This document shows positions 17,725 through 25,887 of a stretch of 64,000 nucleotides of DNA, piece by piece (positions within the stretch are counted from its first letter, which is position 1; every line of letters starts with the position of its first letter). The stretch is from TMED109 sp002171375 (lineage in GTDB: Bacteria > Pseudomonadota > Alphaproteobacteria > TMED109), in contig CBFHON010000006.1 in assembly GCA_965657505.1 (NCBI GenBank), forward strand, positions 62,001 through 126,000, read 5' to 3'. The notes beneath the pieces were generated by a model. The model saw nothing but the letters and a program-made list of their open reading frames with translations, was not told the DNA's origin and ran no database searches. Made by a program: the position numbers and the translations under genes.

Positions 17725-18522
17725 ATGATTTTATTCATTAGAAGAATTTATGCAATGATACTTAGGCACATTTATTTATTTATGGTTTCATGGCCTAGAG
17801 TTTTAGAATTAATTTACTGGCCGTTTTTAAATATGGTTTTGTGGGCATTTATGAGTAAATTTCTTGCCCAAAACTCTAATTTTTTTCTATTAGCGTCGGG
17901 AGTTTTGATTGCTTCAGTAATTATGTGGGATACTTTATTTAGGGGACAATTAGGAGTAACTTTATCATTTATAGAAGAGCTTTGGTCTAGAAATTTAGGA
18001 AATATTGCAGTATCTCCATTAAAACCTATAGAATTAATTTTATCATTGATAGTTGCAAGTCTTATAAGAACAATAATAGGTGTTGGTGGAGCAGGCCTAG
18101 CAGCTTATTTTTTATTTGATTTCCAGATACCTTCTTATGGCTTAGGTTTTATATTATTTTTCATAAATTTGATCGTTATGGGTTGGTCTTTAGGCTTAGC
18201 AATATGTGCCTTATTAATTCGTTTCGGCTTATCTGCAGAGACTTTTGCCTGGGCGGCATTATTTTTTATTCAACCTTTATGTGGGGTTTTTTATCCAATA
18301 AGTATTTTGCCAGAATGGCTTCAACCTGTCTCAATGTTAATTCCTGCAACATATATATTTGAAGGAATGCGTCTAACTTTTTTTGATGGTATTTTTCAAG
18401 TTGATCTTCTATTAAAAGCTTGTTTTATAAATTTAATATATATATTTATTGGAGTAAGTTTATTATTATATTCTTATTCTTTTGCTAAAAAGAAAGGATT
18501 ACTATTAGGAAATGCGGAGTAA
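17725..18522 (+). CDS. ABC-2 type transporter permease
   Basis: Membrane subunit of 265 residues with about six transmembrane segments, 6 bp downstream of its ATPase. Recognisable ABC-2 features are the long first loop with MILRHIYLFMVSWPRVLELIYWP compressed at the N-terminus, ELWSRNLGNIAVSPLKPIEL (the coupling/gate-helix region), and FIQPLCGVFYPISILPEWLQ with the typical YP.S.LP re-entrant segment. The cargo cannot be told; drugs, polysaccharides and lipids are all known for the family. The next gene, a histidine phosphatase, follows within 5 bp. Confidence 0.93.
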   Translation: MILFIRRIYAMILRHIYLFMVSWPRVLELIYWPFLNMVLWAFMSKFLAQNSNFFLLASGVLIASVIMWDTLFRGQLGVTLSFIEELWSRNLGNIAVSPLKPIELILSLIVASLIRTIIGVGGAGLAAYFLFDFQIPSYGLGFILFFINLIVMGWSLGLAICALLIRFGLSAETFAWAALFFIQPLCGVFYPISILPEWLQPVSMLIPATYIFEGMRLTFFDGIFQVDLLLKACFINLIYIFIGVSLLLYSYSFAKKKGLLLGNAE

Positions 18523-18527
18523 AAAAA

Positions 18528-19175
18528 TTGTCTGAAATTAGATTTTGGTGGGTAAGACATGCCCCTGTTATTGGAAATAATGGGTGTTGTTATGGTGATA
18601 ACGATGTCGATTGTGATGTAAGTGATCAAGATTCATATAAGATATTATCTGATATCTTACCTAAAAATGCGTATGCATATTCTTCACATTTAACAAGAAC
18701 TATTAAAACTATGGATGCTACTATTAAAGAAGGGTTTAAATATAAAGACTATAGCATAGATAAAAATTTTGGAGAGCAAAACCTTGGAGAATGGCAAGGG
18801 CTTAAATATGAAAAATTAGAAGAAACTACAAAAGAATTAAATGTTTTTCATCCAACTTGGTTATGTGATCCAAAATACACTCCTCCTGGAGGAGAAAGTT
18901 ATAATAATTTATATAATCGCGTCATTACTGGTATTGAAAATATAATAGATACGAGGAAAGAAGGAGATATAGTTATATTTTCTCATGGAGGCCCAATAAA
19001 AGCAGCTATTGCTCATTCCATTGGGGCTGAGCCAAATTATACATTACCCTTTTGGATTGATAATCTAGCAGTAAGTAGGTTTGATTTTTTAGATGGCATA
19101 TGCAGAGTAAGGTTCATTAATTTATTACCTAAAATAATTTATAACTCTAAAAATATATATGAAAGGTTTATATAA
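18528..19175 (+). CDS. Histidine phosphatase (phosphoglycerate mutase-like) family protein
   Basis: Cytosolic 215-residue protein of the branch-1 histidine phosphatase fold. The catalytic WVRHAPV (Arg 10, His 11) is near the start, SHLTRTIKTMDAT supplies the second Arg, NFGEQNLGEWQG is the usual E..xGxWeG segment and IFSHGGPIKAAIAH provides the second catalytic His. CYGDNDVDCD resembles CobC-type alpha-ribazole phosphatases, but no cobalamin genes are near, so specificity is left open. The start is TTG at 18528 with a GGAG about 8 nt upstream. SCO1 follows 3 bp downstream. Confidence 0.88.
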   Translation: MSEIRFWWVRHAPVIGNNGCCYGDNDVDCDVSDQDSYKILSDILPKNAYAYSSHLTRTIKTMDATIKEGFKYKDYSIDKNFGEQNLGEWQGLKYEKLEETTKELNVFHPTWLCDPKYTPPGGESYNNLYNRVITGIENIIDTRKEGDIVIFSHGGPIKAAIAHSIGAEPNYTLPFWIDNLAVSRFDFLDGICRVRFINLLPKIIYNSKNIYERFI

Positions 19176-19178
19176 AAA

Positions 19179-19802
19179 ATGAAATCACCTTTTTTAAAAG
19201 GAATAAAAAGAGGTATAGGCATATCAATAGTCTTAGTGATTTTTTGGTTACTATCTGATTTTTTCTATTTTAGTAAGCTAGATAATAAAAATAAAGTTAA
19301 TTTAGAATCGAGACAAGATGCGAGTATAGGAGGAGATTTTGATTTAATAGGTAAAAATGAAAAAAAATATAATATTGAAAGTTTCAAAGGCAAACCATTA
19401 TTAATATTTTTTGGCTTTGCATCTTGCCCAGATATTTGTCCATATGGTTTGACAATGATTAGTAGTGTTTTAGATTCTTTAGATAAAGAAAGTAATAAGA
19501 TAAATGCTGTTTTTATTACTTTAGATCCAGAGAGAGATGATTATGAAAAGGTGTCAGAATTTGCAAATATATTTCATAAAGAAATCATTGGACTATCAGG
19601 CAGTCAAGAACAGGTAGATAAAGCAGCTCTAGCTTGGAGGGTCTACAAGAAGAAAGTTTTATTAGAAGATTCTGATTTAGAATATACAATTGACCATTCA
19701 GCTTTTATATATTTAATGGATAGAAATGGAAAATATTATACTCATTTTCCACATAATGTAGATGCTGAAGAAATATTAAAAGAATTAAAGGCATTTATAT
19801 AA
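19179..19802 (+). CDS. SCO1/SenC family copper chaperone
   Basis: Membrane-anchored thioredoxin-fold protein of 207 residues that delivers copper to the CuA site of cytochrome c oxidase. A single N-terminal membrane segment (about 11-30) is followed by the periplasmic domain. Copper ligands are in FGFASCPDICPYG (Cys 83, Cys 87) and IDHSAFIYLMD (His 173). The protein is of normal length. It ends the plus-strand run that begins with the VTT gene and stops 1 bp from the convergent aldolase gene. It fits functionally with the cytochrome c maturation genes at 35-42 kb. Confidence 0.95.
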   Translation: MKSPFLKGIKRGIGISIVLVIFWLLSDFFYFSKLDNKNKVNLESRQDASIGGDFDLIGKNEKKYNIESFKGKPLLIFFGFASCPDICPYGLTMISSVLDSLDKESNKINAVFITLDPERDDYEKVSEFANIFHKEIIGLSGSQEQVDKAALAWRVYKKKVLLEDSDLEYTIDHSAFIYLMDRNGKYYTHFPHNVDAEEILKELKAFI

Positions 19803-19803
19803 A

Positions 19804-20577
19804 TTAGTCTTTGTAAGAGGGGTCTATCTTTTCCATTAATCTCATCATGGCATTGAAAGCTAGTTCACCTTTATCAGAATTCTCAATTTCATTCGCATGT
19901 GATTTTGCTATGTTATCTGAAACTTCAATTAAATCTTCATTTGTAGACCTAGCTAAAGTTTGAATAAGGCATGCTCTTTCCAGTGAGTGAAGCCTAATAA
20001 ATGCATGAGGTATAGTTGAACCTACAGATAACAAACCATGATTTCTAAGAATCATAACACTCTTTTTACCTAAATTATCTGATAATCTGTCACACTCTTC
20101 TTTCCTTACAGTTACGCCTTCAAAGTCATGAAAAGCAATTTGGTTAGTTAATGCTGTACTATCAAAATCAATATTTTTTATAGGTTCTTTTAGAGCTGCA
20201 GCTGCCATTCCAGCTGGAGTATGCGTATGCATCACACAATGTGCATCTTCTCTAGAAGAGTGAATTGCTGAATGAATTATAAACCCAGCCGGATTAACAG
20301 GATATTCGCTTTCTCCAACTATATTTCCATCCAAATCTATTTTTACTAAATTTGAAGCTGTAACCTCATCATAACGTAAGCCAAAAGGATTAATTAAAAA
20401 ATGTTTTTCAGGTCCAGGAACTCTTACAGTTATATGTCCATAAATTAAATAATCCCACTTTAAATGATTAAATATTCTATATGCTGCGGCTAACTGTATC
20501 CTTAAATCTTTCTCAGTTAAGTTTTGAATTTTGGGTTTAAAAATATCTAGTTTAGTTACTTTATTGTACTTTTCCAT
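19804..20577 (-). CDS. Class II aldolase/adducin family protein
   Basis: Zinc-dependent class II aldolase-fold protein (257 residues from the chosen start). The signatures are the YGHITVRVPG segment (usual GN.S.R), VMHTHTPAGMAA with the two metal His, and LRNHGLLSVGSTIPHAF, which carries the third His. The substrate is unknown; relatives act on fuculose- or ribulose-phosphates and several lack aldolase activity. The frame extends 14 codons further to an ATG at 20619, but the ATG at 20577 is preferred because a weak purine-rich site (GGAAAAG) precedes it and the extra residues look non-conserved. It is divergent from the SDR gene. Confidence 0.86.
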   Translation of the reverse strand: MEKYNKVTKLDIFKPKIQNLTEKDLRIQLAAAYRIFNHLKWDYLIYGHITVRVPGPEKHFLINPFGLRYDEVTASNLVKIDLDGNIVGESEYPVNPAGFIIHSAIHSSREDAHCVMHTHTPAGMAAAALKEPIKNIDFDSTALTNQIAFHDFEGVTVRKEECDRLSDNLGKKSVMILRNHGLLSVGSTIPHAFIRLHSLERACLIQTLARSTNEDLIEVSDNIAKSHANEIENSDKGELAFNAMMRLMEKIDPSYKD

Positions 20578-20658
20578 TTTACACTTTTCCAAATTATGAA
20601 TATGATCAAACGCTAACATATTTGAAAATATTTATAAATAAAGAATGAAAGGTACAGC

Positions 20659-21438
20659 ATGGACAATAACCCATTATTTGATTTAAAAGGAAAAACAGCC
20701 GTAATAACTGGTTCTAGCCGAGGTATAGGAAAAGCAATAGCCGTTAGGATGGCTCAGTATGGGGCCAAAGTAATGATTTCAAGTAGAAAAATAGATGCTT
20801 GTAATGAAGTTGTAGAAGAAATAAAGGCTTTAGGCGGAGAGGCTTATGCTGAAGAATGTAATATTTCTAGTAAAGATGCTTTACAAAATCTTTGTGATGT
20901 ATCGTATGAAAAATTGGGTAAGGTTGATATTTTAGTATTAAATGCAGCTTCTAATCCTTATTACGGGCCATTAGCTAAAATTACAGATGAAGCCTTCGAT
21001 AAGGTTATGAATAATAATGTTAAATCAAATCTTTGGCTTTCTAATATGATTATTCCTAAAATGGCAGAAGCAGGAGGAGGAAAAGTAATAGTTATTTCAT
21101 CTATAGCTGGAATAACTGGAAGCGATGTTCTTGGCGCATACTCTATATCTAAAACAGCTGATTTAGGGTTAGTTAGATCGCTCGCTGTTGAATGGGGACC
21201 TCAGAATATTAATGTAAATGCTTTATTGCCTGGTATAATAAAAACTAATTTTGCAAAAGCGTTATGGGAAAACCCAGAAATTTTAGGAAATGTTGAAAAA
21301 AATGCTCCTTTAAGGAGAATAGGAATCCCAGATGAGGTTGCCGGTGCAGCAATTATGCTTGCTTCTGAATCAGGAGGTTTTATTACTGGCCAAACTATAG
21401 TTATGGATGGAGGCGTTACTATATCTGGAACTGCATAA
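20659..21438 (+). CDS. Short-chain dehydrogenase/reductase (classical SDR)
   Basis: NAD(P)-dependent oxidoreductase of 259 residues with every classical SDR element: cofactor motif TGSSRGIG (17-24), NAAS (95-98), catalytic Ser 148 in ISSIAG, and Tyr 161/Lys 165 in YSISK. The tail ESGGFITGQTIVMDGG is also typical. It resembles the DHRS4-like group and 3-oxoacyl reductases; the substrate cannot be fixed. It is transcribed alone and ends at a strong palindromic terminator shared with the convergent thiolase. Confidence 0.93.
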   Translation: MDNNPLFDLKGKTAVITGSSRGIGKAIAVRMAQYGAKVMISSRKIDACNEVVEEIKALGGEAYAEECNISSKDALQNLCDVSYEKLGKVDILVLNAASNPYYGPLAKITDEAFDKVMNNNVKSNLWLSNMIIPKMAEAGGGKVIVISSIAGITGSDVLGAYSISKTADLGLVRSLAVEWGPQNINVNALLPGIIKTNFAKALWENPEILGNVEKNAPLRRIGIPDEVAGAAIMLASESGGFITGQTIVMDGGVTISGTA

Positions 21439-21451
21439 AATTAATCTTTAT

Positions 21452-21477
21452 AAGGCCTCAAATATATTTGAGGCCTT
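21452..21477. terminator. Bidirectional terminator between the SDR and thiolase genes
   Basis: A perfect 26-bp palindrome, AAGGCCTCAAATA followed by TATTTGAGGCCTT, lies between two convergent genes (stops at 21438 and 21488). It can form a GC-clad stem of about 11 bp with a tiny loop, flanked by AT-rich sequence on both sides. It is the only strong hairpin terminator I saw in the window. Confidence 0.85.
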
Positions 21478-21487
21478 AATTTAATCA

Positions 21488-22681
21488 TTAGCTAGCAGGA
21501 TTTACTTCAAATAATCCAGCAGCTCCTTGGCCCCCACCTATGCACATTGTAACTACAACAAATTTAGCTTTACGTCTTCTACCTTCAATTAAGGCATGGC
21601 CAACTAGTCTTGAACCAGACATTCCATAAGGGTGCCCAACTGCTATTGCTCCGCCATTTACGTTCAAGTTTTCATTTGGAATACCTAACTTATCTCTACA
21701 GTATAAAACTTGAACAGCAAAAGCTTCATTTAATTCCCACAAATCAATGTCATCCATTTTAAGATTATTTCTTTCTAGAAGTCTAGGAACAGCAAGAGCT
21801 GGTCCTATTCCCATTTCATCTGGCTCTAAACCACTTACTGCTAAACCTCTAAATGTTCCAAGAGGTTCAATATTTCTTTGTTCTGCAAGTTTAGAATCCA
21901 TTATTACGCATGCAGATGCCCCGTCTGATAATTGACTAGCGTTTCCAGCAGTTATTGTTTTATCTTCTCCTAAAACTGCTTTAAGACTAGCTAAACCTTC
22001 TTTATTAGTATCTGCTCTAACTCCTTCATCTTGTTCGAGCATAACTTCAACTTCAGAAATATCACCAGTTTCTTTATCTTGAACTAATTTAGTAGATTTT
22101 AGAGGAACTATTTCATCATCAAATTTACCCGCCTGCTGAGCAGCAGCAGTTCTAAGCTGACTTTGTAAACCAAATTCATCCATAGCTTCTCTTGAAATAT
22201 TATATCTATCTGCTACCACTTCAGCAGTATCAAGCATACTCATATATAATTCTGGTTTATTATTTAAAATCCAGTCTTCATGAATATGATGTTTGTTTGC
22301 ATGATCGTTTTGTACTAGACTTATAGATTCTAAACCTCCACCAATTGCGACAGGAACATTATCTACAATTACTCTTTGTGCCGCCATAGCAATGGTTTGC
22401 ATGCCTGACGAACAAAATCTATTAACTGTAACTCCGGCTGTAGAAACAGGAAGACCTGCTCTAATTGCTGATTGTCTGGCAATATTTACTCCAGTTGCTC
22501 CTTCTGGTGTACCACAGCCCATTATTACATCTTCAACTTCAGATGGATCTATATTTGCTTTTTCTATAGCATGTTTTATTGCATGTGCGCCTAAAACTGC
22601 TCCGTGAGTATTATTAAATGCCCCTCTATAGGCTTTACCAATAGGCGTTCTTGCTGTAGATACGATAACTGCTTCTCTCAT
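21488..22681 (-). CDS. Acetyl-CoA C-acyltransferase (thiolase)
   Basis: Thiolase of 397 residues that cleaves 3-ketoacyl-CoA, the last step of beta-oxidation, or condenses acetyl-CoA. The nucleophilic Cys 90 is in VNRFCSSGMQTIA, the acid/base residues are His 350 in VGHPYGMSGSR and Cys 380 in TMCIGGGQGAAG, and ARTPIGKAYRG is at the N-terminus. It lies 12 bp downstream of the FadB-type gene, so the two probably form a fatty-acid oxidation operon (FadA-like role). An AGGAGAA ribosome-binding site precedes the ATG. Confidence 0.95.
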   Translation of the reverse strand: MREAVIVSTARTPIGKAYRGAFNNTHGAVLGAHAIKHAIEKANIDPSEVEDVIMGCGTPEGATGVNIARQSAIRAGLPVSTAGVTVNRFCSSGMQTIAMAAQRVIVDNVPVAIGGGLESISLVQNDHANKHHIHEDWILNNKPELYMSMLDTAEVVADRYNISREAMDEFGLQSQLRTAAAQQAGKFDDEIVPLKSTKLVQDKETGDISEVEVMLEQDEGVRADTNKEGLASLKAVLGEDKTITAGNASQLSDGASACVIMDSKLAEQRNIEPLGTFRGLAVSGLEPDEMGIGPALAVPRLLERNNLKMDDIDLWELNEAFAVQVLYCRDKLGIPNENLNVNGGAIAVGHPYGMSGSRLVGHALIEGRRRKAKFVVVTMCIGGGQGAAGLFEVNPAS

Positions 22682-22693
22682 TATATTTCTCCT

Positions 22694-24832
22694 TTAACTT
22701 CTTTTTGATGGGTTAGATGTGTCTGGAATAAATTCGCTTAGTTTTCCATTAGATTCTTCTAATTGATTTATTAACTTAGATTCTGGCCAAGATAAATTAT
22801 CAGCATTCCTATGATTATTTATCTCTTTAGCAACTTTATTTACTCCGATTTTATCTGCTTGCCACATAGGACCTCCTCTGTGTGCAGCAAAACCATAACC
22901 ATTTACATAACAAACATCAATATCAGATGCTCTAAAAGCATGGCCTTCTTCTAGAATTCGAGTACCTTCATTTATTAATGCTCCATGTAAACGAGACAGA
23001 ATTTCGTCATCAGATATTTCTCTTGGGTTAACACCTTTTTCTCTTCTCACATCTTCAATAATTTTGTGAACTTCAGGATCAGATTCTCTTTTTCTTGTTT
23101 TAGGATCATATTTATAAAAACCTTTTCCTACTTTTTGACCAAATCTTCCTAATTCACATAAGCGGTCTGCTACGTCAGAAGCATATTTTTTTCCCTCATA
23201 ATAGTTCTCTGCTTTGTGTCTTTTTCTAATTAACCAGCCTACATCGTTGCCTGCTAAGTCATTTACAGCAAAAGGACCCATAGCCCATCCCCAGTTTTCT
23301 GCAACAGAGTCAACTTGTTCTGGAGTTGCTCCTTCTTCTACTAATAAGTGTGCTTGCATAACATACTGATGGAACATTCTATTTCCTACGAAACCATCAC
23401 AATTACCAGCTATAATACCTACTTTCTTAATTTTCTTTGCTAAAGACATTAATGTAGCTAAAATATCTAATTTTGTCCTACTACCTCTTACTATTTCTAA
23501 TAATTTCATTACATTTGCGGGGCTAAAGAAATGAGTTCCTACAACTTCTTCTGGTCTATTGGTAGCGTCAGCTATTTCATCAATATCTAGAGTTGAAGTA
23601 TTTGAAGCAAGTATAGCCCCTTCTTTTGCCAAATTATCTATTTTAGTAAATATTTCTTTTTTAATTTCCATTTCTTCAAAAACAGCCTCAATTACTATAT
23701 CTGCTTCTTTTATTACATCCCAGTCAAGAGTAGGAGTTAGAAGACTCATTCTTTTATCCATATTTTTTTGAGATAATCTTCCCTTAGATACAGTTGCAGC
23801 ATAATTATTTTTAATTATATTCATACCTTTATCAAGAAACTCAGATGTTGTTTCTATAATGCTTACCGGGATGCCTGCATTAACAAAGCTCATGGCTATA
23901 CCACCTCCCATAGTTCCACATCCTATAACAACAGCTTTATTGATAGGCCTTAGTGGTGTATCCTTATCCATCCCAGGAATTTTATTAGCCATTCTTTCAG
24001 AGAAGAAAGAATGAATTAATGCTTCTGATTCATCAGAGTCGTGACATAATTTAAATAGATCTCTTTCATTTTTTATACCTTCTTCAAAATTAAGGTCAAC
24101 TGCACCTCTTACAGCTTCTATACAGCGAAGTGGTCCTTTACGCCCTCTAAGTCTAGGAGTAATTTTTTTAATAGCATTATCAAATATATCTGGGGATATA
24201 TTGGAGATTTTCTCAGTTCTCTCTCTTGACTTAGGATGAGAATTATTAGTTAGAATTTTTTTAGCAAAAATAATAGAGTTATCTATTAGTTCTTCATGTG
24301 AAACATTATTATAAATTTCTGAAACTAAGCCTTCTTCCATAGCTTTCTCTGCAGGAATAGGATTACCGCTAGTTATCATTTCTAAAGCTAACTCAGGTCC
24401 TACTAATCGAGGTAATCTTTGTGTTCCACCTGCTCCCGGTAAAAGACCTAGCTTTACTTCAGGCAATCCAAGAAGGGTTTTAGAATTGGCTACACGGTAC
24501 TGACATCCCATAGAAACTTCAAGGCCTCCCCCCAGAGGAGTTCCATGTAAAGCAGCAATGGTTGGCTTATGACTATCTTCATATTCAAATATGACTGAGT
24601 TTAAATCAGGGTCCATTGTAGGCTTTCCAAATTCTGAGATATCAGCGCCTGCCATAAATGTTCTTCCGCCGCCAGTCACAATTACTGCTTCAGCTGAAGA
24701 ATCATTTAGAGCTTCTTTTAGGCATTCAGACAAACCAGCTCTAACAGCCTGGGATAATGCATTTACCGGAGGATTATTTACAGTAATAATTCCTATATTT
24801 TCTCTAAGCTCATAAGTAACTGGACCGCTCAT
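22694..24832 (-). CDS. FadB/FadJ-type enoyl-CoA hydratase / 3-hydroxyacyl-CoA dehydrogenase
   Basis: Multifunctional beta-oxidation enzyme of 712 residues. The N-terminal crotonase domain shows NNPPVNALSQAVR, GGGRTFMAGADISEF and LHGTPLGGGLEVSMGC, followed by PEVKLGLLPGAGGTQRLPR. The NAD-binding domain starts at VIGCGTMGGGIAMSF and contains the HAD signature GTHFFSPANVMKLLEIVRG. The C-terminal dehydrogenase repeats end with YGFAAHRGGPM. The ATG at 24832 is chosen because GAGGGAG lies 6 bases upstream and a strong promoter at 24881-24909 would begin transcription after the further upstream ATG at 24898. It is cotranscribed with the thiolase. Confidence 0.95.
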   Translation of the reverse strand: MSGPVTYELRENIGIITVNNPPVNALSQAVRAGLSECLKEALNDSSAEAVIVTGGGRTFMAGADISEFGKPTMDPDLNSVIFEYEDSHKPTIAALHGTPLGGGLEVSMGCQYRVANSKTLLGLPEVKLGLLPGAGGTQRLPRLVGPELALEMITSGNPIPAEKAMEEGLVSEIYNNVSHEELIDNSIIFAKKILTNNSHPKSRERTEKISNISPDIFDNAIKKITPRLRGRKGPLRCIEAVRGAVDLNFEEGIKNERDLFKLCHDSDESEALIHSFFSERMANKIPGMDKDTPLRPINKAVVIGCGTMGGGIAMSFVNAGIPVSIIETTSEFLDKGMNIIKNNYAATVSKGRLSQKNMDKRMSLLTPTLDWDVIKEADIVIEAVFEEMEIKKEIFTKIDNLAKEGAILASNTSTLDIDEIADATNRPEEVVGTHFFSPANVMKLLEIVRGSRTKLDILATLMSLAKKIKKVGIIAGNCDGFVGNRMFHQYVMQAHLLVEEGATPEQVDSVAENWGWAMGPFAVNDLAGNDVGWLIRKRHKAENYYEGKKYASDVADRLCELGRFGQKVGKGFYKYDPKTRKRESDPEVHKIIEDVRREKGVNPREISDDEILSRLHGALINEGTRILEEGHAFRASDIDVCYVNGYGFAAHRGGPMWQADKIGVNKVAKEINNHRNADNLSWPESKLINQLEESNGKLSEFIPDTSNPSKRS

Positions 24833-24880
24833 ATTTAACTCCCTCAAGTTTTTCATATTCAAAATTATTTCAGAAATTTG

Positions 24881-24909
24881 ATTATACTTTATGTACAATA
24901 ACTAGACAA
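24881..24909 (-). promoter_or_regulatory. Predicted sigma-70 promoter of the fad operon
   Basis: On the minus strand TTGTCT (24909-24904) is followed by a 17-bp spacer and a perfect TATAAT (24886-24881). It places the transcript start near 24874, about 40 nt before the GAGGGAG-preceded ATG at 24832. In this AT-rich genome TATAAT alone is weak evidence; the correct spacing and placement make this the best promoter candidate seen. Confidence 0.6.
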
Positions 24910-24987
24910 CATCAATTTTAAAGAAAATATAAATATTTTTGGTCTCAAATAATGAATTCTTATTTCTTTAAGCTTTTTCTTACATAT

Positions 24988-25006
24988 TTTAACTATATAA
25001 GTTAAA
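24988..25006. repeat. Short perfect inverted repeat between fad promoter and tRNA-Arg
   Basis: TTTAACT, a 5-nt ATATA centre and AGTTAAA form a perfect 7-bp-arm palindrome in the divergent region between the fad promoter and the tRNA gene. It could be an operator or just part of an AT-rich tRNA promoter. The remaining sequence of 24910-25020 shows nothing else recognisable. Confidence 0.3.
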
Positions 25007-25047
25007 CACATAATCAAGTGGGAACGTATGTGCGGTTGGTAAGCACG

Positions 25048-25123
25048 GGGACGTAGCTCAGCTGGATAGAGCAATTGATTCCTAATCAATAGGTCGGAGG
25101 TTCGAATCCTCTCGTTCCCACCA
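25048..25123 (+). tRNA. tRNA-Arg, anticodon CCT
   Basis: A full 76-nt cloverleaf with encoded CCA. Acceptor strands GGGGACG (25048-25054) and CGTTCCC (25113-25119) pair with one G-U. The D arm is GCTC-AGCTGGATA-GAGC, and the anticodon stem ATTGA/TCAAT encloses the loop TTCCTAA with anticodon CCT at positions 34-36, reading AGG. The T arm is GGAGG-TTCGAAT-CCTCT. The bases just upstream (25021-25047) themselves look like a tRNA acceptor and D arm. The gene is isolated, convergent with cobB. Confidence 0.97.
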
Positions 25124-25137
25124 TTTAATATTTTTAA

Positions 25138-25881
25138 TTAATAAAATAATTTATCTAACGTCACTCCTATTTCTTTATTTAATACCTTGTCAGAAATAGA
25201 GTCTAATTCAGTTGCTTCTCGATTAATAATTATTAATTTTGCCCCATTTTTTTTTGCTAGTATAGGTAATCCAGCAGCTGGATAAACTTTAAGAGATGAG
25301 CCAATTGCAATAAATAGGTCGCATTCTATAGATGCTTTTTCTGCAATTTGCATTTCCTTAATAGGCATAGGTTGTCCAAATGATATAGTAGCAGACTTTA
25401 TTATTCCATTACACTCAATACACTTAGGTGCTGTAGAATAATTATTATCCTTTTTTTCTAAAAATTCTTTTATATAGTTTAATTCATACCTTTTATTACA
25501 ATTAAGACATTTTGCATATGTACTATTTCCATGTAACTCGATAATTTTATTATCAGGTATGCCGGAGTCATGATGTAAGTTATCAATGTTTTGAGTTAAT
25601 ATGTAGCTTATTTTATTTTTTGAATATAATTTAGCTATAGCTATATGACCGATATTAGGTTTTGCTACTTTCATATCTTTATCAATTACGAATTTTCGTT
25701 TCCATGACTCAATTTGTGAAGCCTCTGATGATAAGAAGTCTTGAAACATTATAGGTTGCATTTTTGTCCATATTCCACCTGGACTTCGAAAATCTGGAAT
25801 TCCAGATTCCGTGCTAATTCCGGCACCTGTAAAAATTACTATTTTATTAGCTTCAGCAATCCATTTTTTTATATCATTCAT
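25138..25881 (-). CDS. cobB: NAD-dependent protein deacylase, sirtuin family
   Basis: Sirtuin of 247 residues that removes acyl groups from lysines using NAD+. Seen: VIFTGAGISTESGIPDFRSPGG for NAD binding, TQNIDNLH, catalytic His 117 in ELHGNS, a zinc site formed by Cys 125, Cys 128, Cys 154 and Cys 157, ISFGQPMP and AIGSSLKVYPAAGLP. Its start lies 6 bp after the DpgC-like gene, so it is the third gene of a minus-strand run with the iminopeptidase. Link to the acyl-CoA genes nearby is suggestive only. Confidence 0.95.
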   Translation of the reverse strand: MNDIKKWIAEANKIVIFTGAGISTESGIPDFRSPGGIWTKMQPIMFQDFLSSEASQIESWKRKFVIDKDMKVAKPNIGHIAIAKLYSKNKISYILTQNIDNLHHDSGIPDNKIIELHGNSTYAKCLNCNKRYELNYIKEFLEKKDNNYSTAPKCIECNGIIKSATISFGQPMPIKEMQIAEKASIECDLFIAIGSSLKVYPAAGLPILAKKNGAKLIIINREATELDSISDKVLNKEIGVTLDKLFY

Positions 25882-25887
25882 CGTAAA

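Noticed and set aside
24889..25089. Minus-strand open frame of 66 codons overlapping the tRNA and fad promoter region
   Set aside because: It covers the tRNA-Arg gene on the opposite strand and the promoter, and its translation has no family features.
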